A DNA stretch of 60,738 bases from an uncultured Clostridia bacterium. GTDB taxonomy: Bacteria; Bacillota; Clostridia; Oscillospirales; Acutalibacteraceae. A program made the position numbers and the translations under genes. Below the pieces are notes generated by a model. The model did not search any database. It was not told where the DNA came from and saw only the letters and a program-made list of their open reading frames with translations. Location of the stretch: positions 1 to 60,738 of the forward strand of contig CAMVLW010000008.1 in assembly GCA_947168445.1 (NCBI GenBank). The letters are read 5' to 3'. Shown here piece after piece: positions 28,330 through 36,911 of the stretch (positions are counted from its first letter, which is position 1; the number at the start of each line of letters is the position of its first letter).

Positions 28330-30230
28330 TCCGCCGGGGTAATCTTTCCCTGCCGGTACATTTCCAGCAGCAGGCACAGGTCGGCGATTTCGCTTTGCAG
28401 GGCGTCGCCGTCGTCGGTTGCGTAGACCATCACGCGGCGTCGCTCGGTTTCCACAATTTCGGAGCCGGAATGAATGTCAACATTCTCCCGCACCGCTTCG
28501 TCAATGGAGCGGAACGGCTGGTGCGCTTTCAGCCGCAGACCGTGGGAATTATAGATTAAGGTATAGCCCGCAATGCCGGTTGTCGCGTGATAGTTTTTGC
28601 AAAAGCCGCCGTCAATCACCAACAGCTTGCCGCCCGCGCGAATCGGCAGCTCGCCCTTAACGGTGCGCACCGGGGTGTGACCGTTGACGATATGCGCCGT
28701 GTCGGAGTGCAATCCGAATTCCGCGAGGATTTTGTCGCAGACCTCCTGCTCGTAATAGAATTGATAATACGGATTTTTCTTCTCCTGTTTTGCAGCCGCG
28801 TCGTCCAGATAAGCGTGCTCAAAGCCCTTGGTCTTTCTGCCGTTGAGCGGAGAGTTCTCGCCGCAGCACAAATACCACATGAAGTCAAGCTCCTGTTGGC
28901 GCTTGTGCCTGCGGAAAAAGGCGTTGCGGGCGGTTTCCTCCGCCATGTCAAAGAGCGCCTTGCCGCTGTACGCTTCTCCGAACAAGCGCACCGTGCGGAA
29001 TTCGCCGTTTTCGTCCAGCGGCACACAGCCGTGATAGAGCAGGTTGCCGTTGTAAACGCGGTACATGCTGCCCTTGTCGTAGAGGAATTGAATATGCTTT
29101 TGCAGCTTGGCACTGCCGGTAAACGCCGCGCGCAAATCGGCAATCACCTCGCGCTCGCCGTCGGTCAGTTCATAGGGATTTTCCGTATCAACCGTCGGGA
29201 ATTCCGTTTCGTTGAGCGGATACGCCTTGCCGTCAATCGTCACGGTATGCGCTTTGAGGTCGATTTTGTCGAGCAGCAGGCGGTCGTCCATGTCAAAACC
29301 GGGATTGCGGCGAATCAGCTGCCCCTCCGTTTTAAACAAAATCACCTTGATTGCCGCCAGCGCCGCCTGCATGGGCACACGGTCGGGGTATAACCTCTCG
29401 GCAAAGAGCGTAAGGCTGCGCAGACTGACGCCGTAGCCGCCCTCAAGCGTGCGCAGCCCGTTGTAATGCAGGCAATTGCGCACCACCGCGGCAATGCAGA
29501 CCTCGCTGCCCGCTGCCGCGCCCATCCAAAGAATGTCGTGGTTGCCCCACTCAATGTCAAGCGAATGGTGGGTCAGGAGCAAATCGAGGATTTTGTCGGC
29601 GGAGTCGCCCCTGTCGAAGATGTCGCCGACGATATGCAGGCGGTCAACCGCCAGCCGCTTAATCAGTCCGGCAAGCGAAATCAAAAAATCGTCCGCGCTC
29701 AGGCTGATAACCGTGTCGAGAATACTGTTGTGATAGAGCACCTGATTGTCGTCCTCGTCCCTTTGGGCGTGGAGCAGCTCGTCAATGATGTAGGCGTAGT
29801 CCTCCGGCATTGCCTTGCGCACCTTGGAGCGGGTGTATTTTGACGAAAGCGCCCTCGCGATTTCAAGCATGCGCTCCAACGTCATTCTGTACCAATCCGC
29901 GTCGATTTCGCGCTCCTTTTTGAGCAGGCGCATCTTGTCGGCGGGATAATAAATCAGCGTGCAGATTTCACGGATTTCCTCTTTGGAAAGCACGCCCTCA
30001 AAAAGCCGCTCCACCTTTTCGCGGATAACACCCGAACAGTTGTTGAGGATATGGCAAAACGCCTCGTACTCGCCGTGCAAATCGCTCATAAAATGCTCGG
30101 TGCCCTTCGGCAGATTCAAAATCGCGTTCATGTTGATGATTTCGCGCGTCACCGAGCGGACGGACGGATATTTCTCCGCGAGCAGCCTGAGATATTTTTG
30201 ATTGTTTTCGGTCATTTTCGCCTCAGCCAT
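28326..30230 (-). CDS. fbp: Fructose-1,6-bisphosphatase, class III
   Basis: Hydrolyses fructose 1,6-bisphosphate to fructose 6-phosphate in gluconeogenesis. The ATG at 30230 (MAEAKMTENNQKYLRLLAEK) has GGGAGG; 634 aa, the usual length of the Firmicutes class III family. Calcineurin-like metal motifs are visible: SDLHGEYEAF, VGDIFDRGDSADK, WGNHDILWMGA. Single gene with its own promoter (30262-30290). Confidence 0.97.
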   Translation of the reverse strand: MAEAKMTENNQKYLRLLAEKYPSVRSVTREIINMNAILNLPKGTEHFMSDLHGEYEAFCHILNNCSGVIREKVERLFEGVLSKEEIREICTLIYYPADKMRLLKKEREIDADWYRMTLERMLEIARALSSKYTRSKVRKAMPEDYAYIIDELLHAQRDEDDNQVLYHNSILDTVISLSADDFLISLAGLIKRLAVDRLHIVGDIFDRGDSADKILDLLLTHHSLDIEWGNHDILWMGAAAGSEVCIAAVVRNCLHYNGLRTLEGGYGVSLRSLTLFAERLYPDRVPMQAALAAIKVILFKTEGQLIRRNPGFDMDDRLLLDKIDLKAHTVTIDGKAYPLNETEFPTVDTENPYELTDGEREVIADLRAAFTGSAKLQKHIQFLYDKGSMYRVYNGNLLYHGCVPLDENGEFRTVRLFGEAYSGKALFDMAEETARNAFFRRHKRQQELDFMWYLCCGENSPLNGRKTKGFEHAYLDDAAAKQEKKNPYYQFYYEQEVCDKILAEFGLHSDTAHIVNGHTPVRTVKGELPIRAGGKLLVIDGGFCKNYHATTGIAGYTLIYNSHGLRLKAHQPFRSIDEAVRENVDIHSGSEIVETERRRVMVYATDDGDALQSEIADLCLLLEMYRQGKITPAE

Positions 30231-30261
30231 GACAAAACCTCCCTTGCTTTTTCTAATTATT

Positions 30262-30290
30262 ATTGTAGCAAAACGAAAGAGGTTTGTAAA
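30262..30290 (-). promoter_or_regulatory. Promoter of fbp
   Basis: On the - strand TTTACA (30290-30285), 17 nt, TACAAT (30267-30262). Confidence 0.65.
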
Positions 30291-30369
30291 GGCAACACCG
30301 CACAATTTACGGTGCACGCCTTGCTTGAATATTGTTCCGTCATGTTGCCCCAAAAAACTCGGTAAGGCG

Positions 30370-30404
30370 TAAAGAAAAATCCGCTGTCAAAAGCGGCAGC
30401 GGAT
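30370..30404 (-). terminator. Terminator downstream of the nucleotidyltransferase gene
   Basis: ATCCGCTG and CAGCGGAT pair around a 10-nt loop, followed on the - strand by TTTTTC. Confidence 0.75.
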
Positions 30405-30410
30405 AAAGAA

Positions 30411-31634
30411 TTATTCACTTTGAAACAGCGCCATTTGGCTGTAAATGCTCTTGCGCTTGGAAGCCTCCGCAAGCATTTTGGCGGTGTCCTTGTTCTTGCG
30501 CTGACCCGTCACCAGCAAACCGATGTACTTTCCGCTTTCGACAGCCCAGCCTATCGGCAGAAAAACCTTGTGCCTTTGGATAAAAGCGTAGTCGTCATAC
30601 ACCTTTTGGTTCAGGGTGGCGAACACCTGTGAAATGACGTTTTTGCCGTCCACCGTCCGCTCGCCGCGGTTGGAAATGTATTTTATCTCGCGGTAGCGGT
30701 TCATGTCCTTTTTTCCGAAATTGCCGCCGCCGAGAATGTCCTCCATCACGTCCTCCAGCTGCGCGTCGCTCACCGAGCTGTTCTGCGCCCACTCCTTGTG
30801 GCGGATGCCGAGATATTTTTCGGCGCAGAGCGTCATCATCTGCGCGAATTTCCACAGCCCATAGCTTTTCAGCTTTTCCTCAAACAGCGCCGAAAAGTCG
30901 CTGCTCCAAATGGCATTGGCAAACACCGCCCAGTCGCAGAGGTGCCTAAGACCGATTCCCTCGCTTGTCATGTGCGAAATCATGTGCAGCAGCATAATCA
31001 AGCCGTGGTGCAGCTTGTCGGGAATCAGACACGTCGCGCCGTCGAGGGTCACAAGCTCGGCGGTCGGAATGGTTCGCGCGATTTCTTCTTTGATTCTCTC
31101 GCCCGTTTCTCCCGACGGAATACCGTTAATGCAGCGGTGCTGCTCCCAAATGCTGCGCGGCGCGCGCTTGAAGGCAAGGTGAATACTGTCCTCCCCGTCG
31201 CCGTGGTCAACCGCAAAGCCCGCGTCAAGCACCAACCGCTTTGCTTTTTCAAAGTCCTTTTCCTCCACCAAAAAATCCACATCGCCCATTTCGCGGACGG
31301 CAGCCTCCGGGTAGTAATAAGCCGAGGCTAACCCTTTGAGAGTAGAGTAAGGAATCTTGTTCTCCGTCATCAGCCGGTGCAGTTCGTCGTGCTCCAAAAA
31401 ATTCTCCGTATTCGTCAGCACGCTGCCGAAGAACCGCTCACTGAGCCGCGCAAACTGCGCGGGCTCCGTTTCCCTCAGCCTGTCGCGCACAAACGGAAAG
31501 ACCGTCATCATCACCGTTTGCGCCTCGGCTTCTTTTAATACGGCGGAAAGCTCGCTGTCATTCAGTTGTGGTTTTTCGCCGCCGAACAATTGAAACCGTA
31601 CAATTGCCAGCAGCTTTTGATATTGCTCAGTCAT
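30411..31634 (-). CDS. Uncharacterised nucleotidyltransferase-family protein (NTP_transf_5), 407 aa
   Basis: The core TLKGLASAYYYPEAAVREMG followed by DVDFLVEEKDFEKA carries the family pattern (K-G, then R-x-x-G-D-x-D). Family members often sit in exopolysaccharide or surface-glycan loci, but the substrate is unknown. CGGAGA precedes the ATG. The start overlaps the end of the VanZ-family gene by 8 nt, so the two are translationally coupled. Confidence 0.85.
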   Translation of the reverse strand: MTEQYQKLLAIVRFQLFGGEKPQLNDSELSAVLKEAEAQTVMMTVFPFVRDRLRETEPAQFARLSERFFGSVLTNTENFLEHDELHRLMTENKIPYSTLKGLASAYYYPEAAVREMGDVDFLVEEKDFEKAKRLVLDAGFAVDHGDGEDSIHLAFKRAPRSIWEQHRCINGIPSGETGERIKEEIARTIPTAELVTLDGATCLIPDKLHHGLIMLLHMISHMTSEGIGLRHLCDWAVFANAIWSSDFSALFEEKLKSYGLWKFAQMMTLCAEKYLGIRHKEWAQNSSVSDAQLEDVMEDILGGGNFGKKDMNRYREIKYISNRGERTVDGKNVISQVFATLNQKVYDDYAFIQRHKVFLPIGWAVESGKYIGLLVTGQRKNKDTAKMLAEASKRKSIYSQMALFQSE

Positions 31635-32169
31635 GTTTTCTCCGGTATTTAAGCCGCCGAATCAGGCGAAAAATGAAGTTGTGCAGCAAAAAGGAATTTG
31701 CGCCGAAAAAGGTGCCCAGCGTGTTCATCAGCACGTCGTCCGTTTCACATCTGCCCGCGGAAAAGAAATATTGATAGGCTTCCACGCCCACCGAAATAAC
31801 GAACCCGACGCCCACCGTCAGCAGCACCTTATGCTTGATTTTATCAGGCAGCGCATAGGGCAGGCTGAGTCCCAGCGGGATAAACAGCGCCACGTTCATA
31901 TACATGGTGCGGTAAAACTCCGGCTGCGTTTTTGCGTTGACGAACGAAATAAAGGGAATCAGGCTGAGCTCCCGGCTCTTGCTTTCTCTGCCCCAAACCG
32001 TGAAGAATACTATCAGTCCAACCGCCAAAACCGCAAAAACCGCCGCGACAATCCGCTTTGCCTTGCCGCGCAAAATCATCATTCCCAGCGTCCAGAGCAG
32101 GTACATCGCAAACATTTCGGCATATACCATATACATCGGCTGGGCATAAAAATAGTGTCTGTTAATCAT
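31627..32169 (-). CDS. VanZ-family membrane protein, 180 aa
   Basis: Four TM helices with the VanZ-like core NVALFIPLGLSLPYALPDK and VEAYQYFFSAGRCETDDVLM-N. VanZ gives low-level teicoplanin resistance in enterococci; most chromosomal homologues have no known role. I choose the ATG at 32169; a longer frame opening at a TTG (32295) would have to be translated through a near-perfect promoter (32219-32247), so it is probably not real. Overlaps the nucleotidyltransferase gene by 8 nt. Confidence 0.82.
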   Translation of the reverse strand: MINRHYFYAQPMYMVYAEMFAMYLLWTLGMMILRGKAKRIVAAVFAVLAVGLIVFFTVWGRESKSRELSLIPFISFVNAKTQPEFYRTMYMNVALFIPLGLSLPYALPDKIKHKVLLTVGVGFVISVGVEAYQYFFSAGRCETDDVLMNTLGTFFGANSFLLHNFIFRLIRRLKYRRKHD

Positions 32170-32218
32170 TTTTTCACCGCGCCCTGCGGCGCTCTTTGTC
32201 CAAATAAATGTTAAATAT

Positions 32219-32247
32219 ATTGTAATGGAAAACGGCGGAAATGTCAA
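32219..32247 (-). promoter_or_regulatory. Promoter of vanZ-like/nucleotidyltransferase pair
   Basis: On the - strand TTGACA (32247-32242), exactly 17 nt, TACAAT (32224-32219). This fixes the downstream start codon. Confidence 0.8.
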
Positions 32248-32320
32248 CAGCAGCGTGACGTACAGCCAAGCCCGCCTTTGAACGCTTTTCCGCAAAGTTC
32301 AATGCAGCGGCGGTTGTGAT

Positions 32321-32358
32321 AAAAGAAAGCAACTCCCGGTGGTTCCGAGAGTTGTCTT
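32321..32358 (-). terminator. Terminator downstream of spoVAD
   Basis: CAACTCTCGG and CCGGGAGTTG (one G-T pair) with AACCA loop, followed on the - strand by CTTTCTTTT. Confidence 0.75.
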
Positions 32359-32366
32359 TCATTCTT

Positions 32367-33374
32367 TCAACAGGTAATGTTCAGCAAATGCGCGATTGAC
32401 GGAATACTCTTTCCCTGTTGTGAGGTGGTGGTGCTCAGCAGCGCGCCGGTGGCGATAAAGAGAATATTTTTCAAGCTGCCGCTGTCAAAATCACCCAGAA
32501 TCTTTGAGCAAAGCACCGAAGCGCAGCACCCGCAGCCCGACCCGCCGGCGTGAACGTCCTGCGCCTCACGGTCAAAAATCATCATGCCGCAGTCGCTGTG
32601 CCTGCCGCGAATGTCCAAGCCTTCTCTTTCGAGCAGTTCATACAAAACCGCACTGCCCACCGCGCCCAAATCGCCGGTGAAAACACGGTCAAAATCCTCC
32701 GGCTCCGCCCCCGTATCCGCCAAAAACCGCAAAATAGTCTCCGCCGCGGCAGGTGCCATTGCCGCCCCCATATTGTTCGCGTCGGTGATGTTCATGTCCG
32801 TGATTCTGCCGATGGTTGCCGCTCGGATTCCGGCGCCGTTTTCTCCGTGATTCACAACGCAGGCGCCCGCCCCTGTGACCGTCCACTGGGCGGTGGGCGT
32901 TCGGACGGAGCCGTATTCCATCGGATAGCGGTACTGGCGCTCTGCGGAGCAAAAGTGAGAGGACGTGACGGCAAGCGCATTGCGTGCCGCGCCGCTTTCG
33001 GCAAACACCGCTGCCATCATGAGCGACTGTGCCATAGTGGAGCACGCGCCGTATTGACCGAGATACGGAATCCCGAAATTCATCAGTCCAAAGCTGGAAC
33101 CGACGCACTGATTGAGCAAATCGCCCGCGAACACGCAGTCAATTTCATCTGTATGCAGCCCGCATTTTTGCATGGCAAGCGCCGCCGCTTCTCTTTGCAG
33201 GGCGCTCTCCGCCGCTTCGTAGGTATCTTCGTCGCCGCGGCTGTTATAAACCACCTTGTCAAACAGCTTTCCGAGCGGACCCTCGCTCTCTTTTTTTCCG
33301 ACGACCGAGGCATATCCCGCAATGCGCGGCTGATTTTCAAAAACGAGCGTTCCCGCTCCTGTCCGTTTTACCAT
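32367..33374 (-). CDS. spoVAD: Stage V sporulation protein AD
   Basis: A thiolase-fold protein of the SpoVA complex that moves dipicolinic acid into the forespore. 335 aa, the family length. Recognised from FENQPRIAGYASVVGKKESE, LNQCVGSSFGLMNF, YGACSTMAQSLMMA and the Cys/Gly-rich H-A-G-G-S-G-C-G-C-C. The usual neighbours spoVAC and spoVAE are not adjacent. The start ATG lies immediately after the recQ terminator, whose 3' stem contains its GGAGG. Supports a spore-forming host. Confidence 0.95.
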   Translation of the reverse strand: MVKRTGAGTLVFENQPRIAGYASVVGKKESEGPLGKLFDKVVYNSRGDEDTYEAAESALQREAAALAMQKCGLHTDEIDCVFAGDLLNQCVGSSFGLMNFGIPYLGQYGACSTMAQSLMMAAVFAESGAARNALAVTSSHFCSAERQYRYPMEYGSVRTPTAQWTVTGAGACVVNHGENGAGIRAATIGRITDMNITDANNMGAAMAPAAAETILRFLADTGAEPEDFDRVFTGDLGAVGSAVLYELLEREGLDIRGRHSDCGMMIFDREAQDVHAGGSGCGCCASVLCSKILGDFDSGSLKNILFIATGALLSTTTSQQGKSIPSIAHLLNITC

Positions 33375-33375
33375 A

Positions 33376-33408
33376 TTAAAAACCTCCGCAGTTAGTTTTT
33401 GCGGAGGC
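33376..33408 (-). terminator. Terminator after recQ that also contains the spoVAD ribosome site
   Basis: CCTCCGCA and TGCGGAGG form the stem (33383-33390 and 33400-33407) followed by TTTTT on the - strand. The GGAGG at 33387-33383, 8 nt before the spoVAD ATG, is in the 3' arm. Confidence 0.75.
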
Positions 33409-33416
33409 TTTTGTCT

Positions 33417-35648
33417 TTATGCTTGAAAAATTTTGTCATTGATTTCATATGCTTTCAGGCGGTTTAAGGCGCTGTGGTGCATTATTTCAGTCATATGCCC
33501 GATAATGAATTCCTGCGCCTGCCGTTCATAGAGCACCAAATAGTATGCGCCGTTTTCGTTTTCGCGGTATTGGCGCAGCATGCCGCGCTGCAAGCCCTTC
33601 TCAGTCGGCAGCTTCAAAATGCGGTCGTTCATTTTGACGGTTTCCAGCAGATTCACCGACACCAGCCAATTTGTGATATCCTGCGCCGCCAGCTTCTTGC
33701 GCGTTGGATTTACAACAAGCGCGTTGATACGGTTCGCGATTTCCGAAGCATAGATTGGCTCGTCGGAGTATTCAAAGCCCCGCAGCTGCTCCCCGGTTAT
33801 CTTAAACGGCATTTTGCCGCCCTTTTTCGGGTAATTCATGCGGATAACGTTTATGAACCGCTCGCCGTAGAGCTTTCGCTTTGTTTCGCCGACGCCGCTG
33901 ATGCTGAGAAATTCTTCATCGGTCAGCGGCAGCCTTTGGCACATACTGCGCAGCGTGGCGTCCGAAAAGATAACGTAAGCCGGCACACCGCGCTGTTGGG
34001 CGATTTCCGAACGGACGGCTTGCAGCTCGCGGAACAGCTCTTCGTTCACATCGGCTTTTTCCGGTTTAGCGGTTGTGCGCGTTTGCAGCGCTTCGCGCGA
34101 CTGCACCTGCACCTTGCCCTTTAGTACCAGCCAGCCGGATTCCGTCACCTTCAGCACGGGTCTTCCGGTGCCGAGATATTCAATATATCCCTGCGCTTCA
34201 AGGCTTTCTATCAGGCTTTTCAGCTGTGCGCGCTTGACATCCTTCAAAATACCATAGGTCGTCTGCGATTGCAGTCCAAAGGAGATGACCTTCTGTGATT
34301 CCCTGCCCATCAGCACATCGCAAATCAGCTGCGCGCCGAAGCGTTCCTTTGTGCGGACAATGCAGGAAAGGATTTTTTGCGCTTCTACTGTCACGTCAAC
34401 CGTTTTAAAGCTTGTTTTGCAGTTGGAGCATTTGTCGCAGCGTTCCTCTGCTTCGTCGCCGAAGTATTGCAGCATAAACGCCCGCAGGCAGCCCTCGGTT
34501 TTGCAGTAGGAAATCATTTGCTGCAGGCGTTCGCCTTCCTTTTGCTTAAACGCGGCATATTGCGCGGGCGTCATTTCGGAATTCGGCTCGGCGTTTTCAA
34601 TAAAGTAACGCGCAGTGGCAATATCCTGCAAGCCAAAGAGCAAAATGCAGTCGGAATCCTCGCCGTCTCGACCGGCGCGGCCTGCCTCCTGATAGTAACT
34701 CTCCAAATTTTTCGGCATGTTGTAGTGAATGACAAACCGCACGTCGGACTTGTCAACGCCCATGCCAAAGGCGTTTGTCGCGACCATTATCCTTTTGCGG
34801 TCGTAGACAAAATCATCCTGATTTTTCAGCCGTTCGTCATCGGTCAGTCCCGCGTGATAGCGCGTTGCCGAAAAGCCCTTTTCGCAGAGAAAATCGCAGA
34901 TTTCCTCTACCCTTTTCCGCGTGGCGCAGTAGACGATTCCCGTTTGATTGTCGCGTTCTCTGACAAGCTTTAATAGTGTAATCGGCTTGCTGTCGGGGCG
35001 CATAACGGAGAAAAACAGATTGGGGCGGTCAAAGCCCGTTGTCAGCGCAAGTGGATTATTCAGCTGCAATAAGCCGATGATATCCGCTTTTACATCCTCG
35101 GTGGCGGTTGCCGTAAACGCGCCGATGACCGGCCGCTGCGGCAGGCGCTGAATGAACCGTGCAATGTTCAGATAACCCGGACGGAAGTCCTGTCCCCACT
35201 GCGACACGCAATGCGCCTCGTCAATGGCAATGAGCGAAATTTCCAGCGATTGGCACACTGCGACAAACTGCTCGCTCACCAGCCGTTCCGGAGCAACATA
35301 AATGATTTTGTACACGCCGTGCGCCATATTGTCGAGCGCCTTGTTGTACAGCGCCATACTCAGTGAGCGGTTGAGATACGCCGCACGGATGCCCATGGAC
35401 GTCAGCGCGTTAACCTGATCCTTCATCAGCGAAATCAGCGGCGATATCACAAGCGTCACGCCGCTAAGCATCAGCGCCGGCACCTGATAACAAAGCGATT
35501 TTCCCGCTCCGGTAGGCATGACCGCAAGCACATCGTGCCCGCTCAGAATGCTGTCGATAATCTCCTCCTGCCCCGGGCGAAAGTGCTTGTAGCCGAAATA
35601 CTGCTCTAAAAAATGATACTTTTCCTGAAATCTGTTCCCTTTTATCAT
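33417..35648 (-). CDS. recQ: ATP-dependent DNA helicase RecQ
   Basis: A 3'-5' DNA helicase of recombination and repair. Motifs: RPGQ (Q-motif region), Walker A MPTGAGKS (about 44-51), AIDEAHCVSQWG, TATATEDV, a RecQ zinc site (C-L-R...RCDKCSNC), winged-helix RQC part, and an HRDC domain at about 540-605 (ELFRELQAVRSEIAQQRGVP). About 130 further C-terminal residues follow, a RQC-like extension also seen in other Clostridia. ATG at 35648 chosen; an in-frame GTG lies 9 nt upstream. Confidence 0.96.
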   Translation of the reverse strand: MIKGNRFQEKYHFLEQYFGYKHFRPGQEEIIDSILSGHDVLAVMPTGAGKSLCYQVPALMLSGVTLVISPLISLMKDQVNALTSMGIRAAYLNRSLSMALYNKALDNMAHGVYKIIYVAPERLVSEQFVAVCQSLEISLIAIDEAHCVSQWGQDFRPGYLNIARFIQRLPQRPVIGAFTATATEDVKADIIGLLQLNNPLALTTGFDRPNLFFSVMRPDSKPITLLKLVRERDNQTGIVYCATRKRVEEICDFLCEKGFSATRYHAGLTDDERLKNQDDFVYDRKRIMVATNAFGMGVDKSDVRFVIHYNMPKNLESYYQEAGRAGRDGEDSDCILLFGLQDIATARYFIENAEPNSEMTPAQYAAFKQKEGERLQQMISYCKTEGCLRAFMLQYFGDEAEERCDKCSNCKTSFKTVDVTVEAQKILSCIVRTKERFGAQLICDVLMGRESQKVISFGLQSQTTYGILKDVKRAQLKSLIESLEAQGYIEYLGTGRPVLKVTESGWLVLKGKVQVQSREALQTRTTAKPEKADVNEELFRELQAVRSEIAQQRGVPAYVIFSDATLRSMCQRLPLTDEEFLSISGVGETKRKLYGERFINVIRMNYPKKGGKMPFKITGEQLRGFEYSDEPIYASEIANRINALVVNPTRKKLAAQDITNWLVSVNLLETVKMNDRILKLPTEKGLQRGMLRQYRENENGAYYLVLYERQAQEFIIGHMTEIMHHSALNRLKAYEINDKIFQA

Positions 35649-35682
35649 GACCAACACCAGCTGACTTGCTTTTTATGCATAA

Positions 35683-35712
35683 ATTTTAGCGCAGTTCCTG
35701 TCTGAATGTCAA
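35683..35712 (-). promoter_or_regulatory. Promoter of recQ
   Basis: On the - strand TTGACA (35712-35707), 18 nt, TAAAAT (35688-35683). Confidence 0.7.
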
Positions 35713-35721
35713 GCTTTTTTG

Positions 35722-35758
35722 AAAAGAAAAAGAGCAACAAGCATTTGCCTGCTGCTCT
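35722..35758 (-). terminator. Terminator downstream of the LRR-dockerin gene
   Basis: AGAGCAGCA and TTGTTGCTCT pair imperfectly around a short loop, followed on the - strand by TTTTTCTTTT. Confidence 0.7.
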
Positions 35759-35763
35759 GCGCC

Positions 35764-36669
35764 TTATTGTGTAATTACTTGGTCGATTGGATAATCAACA
35801 TCATCGTATTCCGCGAAATATCTTTGCAGAATTGTCGCGTCCTCAATTGTCACATTGCCGTCGCCGTTCACATCCGCCGCGTGAAGCGCGATTCCCTCAA
35901 GCGTTTCCATCTCCGCGTGATAGCGCTGAATGGTGGTAACGTCGTTAATGTTCACCAATCCGTCACCGTTCGCGTCGCCGAGGAAAGCGCCGTCGAGCAG
36001 GACATACGGAATATTCTGCGCAATGGCGTATTCATGTGCATAAGAATTGGTATACACCCCAAGAGTAAGGTTCGTATCCGCATAAAATGCCGTTTGATCA
36101 ATACTGGTAACTGCCCTCGGAATCTCCACATAGGTCAAGGAAGGACAGTATGCAAAAGCGATCCGCAGAATACTTTCCAGCCCATCATTCAGTTTCACCT
36201 CTGACAGAGCGGTGCAGCCATAGAAGCACTGATCGGGAATTGTTTTCAAATCACCTGTTAACATAACGCCCGGCAAAGAGGTACATTCCATAAATGCACT
36301 GTCATTGATATATTGCAGGGTTGCCGGAAGAATAATCTTTTCATTAATGCTGCTGCAGCCACGGAATGCATCCATTCCGATTCGCTTCAAATAATACGCC
36401 TGGGAAAAATCCACAGAAGTGATGTCTGTATTGTTTTTAAAGGCGTAATTTGCTACAGAAATCACATTCCTGTTTTCGATAGATTTGGGAATCACCAGCT
36501 TTGAATCTCTGTTGTCCCATCCGGCGAGAGAAATAGATGTGTTGTTAAATATGGTATAAGTATAGCCGTAATACTCATAATACATGTCAGCAGCCACATT
36601 GACAGCAGCCATTGCAGCAATGCATGTTACCAATACCAATGAAGTAAAAATACAAAACAGTTTTTTCAT
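35764..36669 (-). CDS. Secreted BspA-like leucine-rich-repeat protein with type I dockerin, 301 aa
   Basis: Signal peptide 1-28 (KKLFCIFTSLVLVTCIAAMA). Residues about 55-225 hold BspA/LRR_5 repeats with cysteine-containing turns (F-R-G-C-S-S, F-M-E-C-T-S-L, F-Y-G-C-T-A-L). Residues about 230-286 are a type I dockerin with two EF-like calcium loops: GDANGDGLVNINDVTTIQRY and ADVNGDGNVTIEDATILQRY. The dockerin should plug into a cohesin scaffoldin, none of which is in this window. ATG at 36669 with GTGGTG upstream. Probably in the same transcript as the 48-aa gene and the 2537-aa giant. Confidence 0.93.
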   Translation of the reverse strand: MKKLFCIFTSLVLVTCIAAMAAVNVAADMYYEYYGYTYTIFNNTSISLAGWDNRDSKLVIPKSIENRNVISVANYAFKNNTDITSVDFSQAYYLKRIGMDAFRGCSSINEKIILPATLQYINDSAFMECTSLPGVMLTGDLKTIPDQCFYGCTALSEVKLNDGLESILRIAFAYCPSLTYVEIPRAVTSIDQTAFYADTNLTLGVYTNSYAHEYAIAQNIPYVLLDGAFLGDANGDGLVNINDVTTIQRYHAEMETLEGIALHAADVNGDGNVTIEDATILQRYFAEYDDVDYPIDQVITQ

Positions 36670-36688
36670 CAAATCACCACGCTTTACA

Positions 36689-36722
36689 CATACAGGCAGT
36701 ACGTTGCTGTACTGCCTGTATG
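36689..36722. other. Perfect 14-bp inverted repeat between the 48-aa and LRR-dockerin genes
   Basis: CATACAGGCAGTAC and GTACTGCCTGTATG flank a 6-nt loop. No T-run follows on the - strand, so it may be a processing or stabilising hairpin or a weak terminator. Confidence 0.6.
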
Positions 36723-36746
36723 CTGAATTAATCGAATTATTTAGTC

Positions 36747-36893
36747 TTAGTCAAGACCGGGATTACCGCCGTGTCCGCCGACTTCACCAAAGCTGTGAAG
36801 AAGAAGATGATCATTATCATCGCCGGCTTCAAGAATTGCTTCAAAAGCAAGACGGGTTACATCAAATTCAGGAGAAACATAGTCCTTTTTCAA
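36747..36893 (-). CDS. Small peptide, 48 aa, TTG start
   Basis: A short frame opened by TTG at 36893, 9 nt after a full AGGAGG. It begins MKKDYVSPEFDVTRLAFEAI, continues with an acidic stretch (LEAGDDNDHLLLH) and ends Ser-Phe-Gly-Glu-Val-Gly-Gly-His-Gly-Gly-Asn-Pro-Gly-Leu-Asp. No signal peptide. The start resembles the small K-K-x-Y-x-x-P-E peptides common beside surface-protein genes in Clostridia, whose function is unknown to me. It lies 18 nt after the 2537-aa gene and would be co-transcribed. A Gly-rich tail after a leader-like N-terminus could suggest a modified peptide, but no modifying enzyme is adjacent. Confidence 0.72.
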   Translation of the reverse strand: MKKDYVSPEFDVTRLAFEAILEAGDDNDHLLLHSFGEVGGHGGNPGLD

Positions 36894-36911
36894 CTTTTAT
36901 AGCCTCCTTTA

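Noticed and set aside
32170-32295. N-terminal extension of the VanZ-family protein
   Set aside because: The extension contains a consensus promoter and a repeat-like sequence, and its TTG start has no ribosome site.
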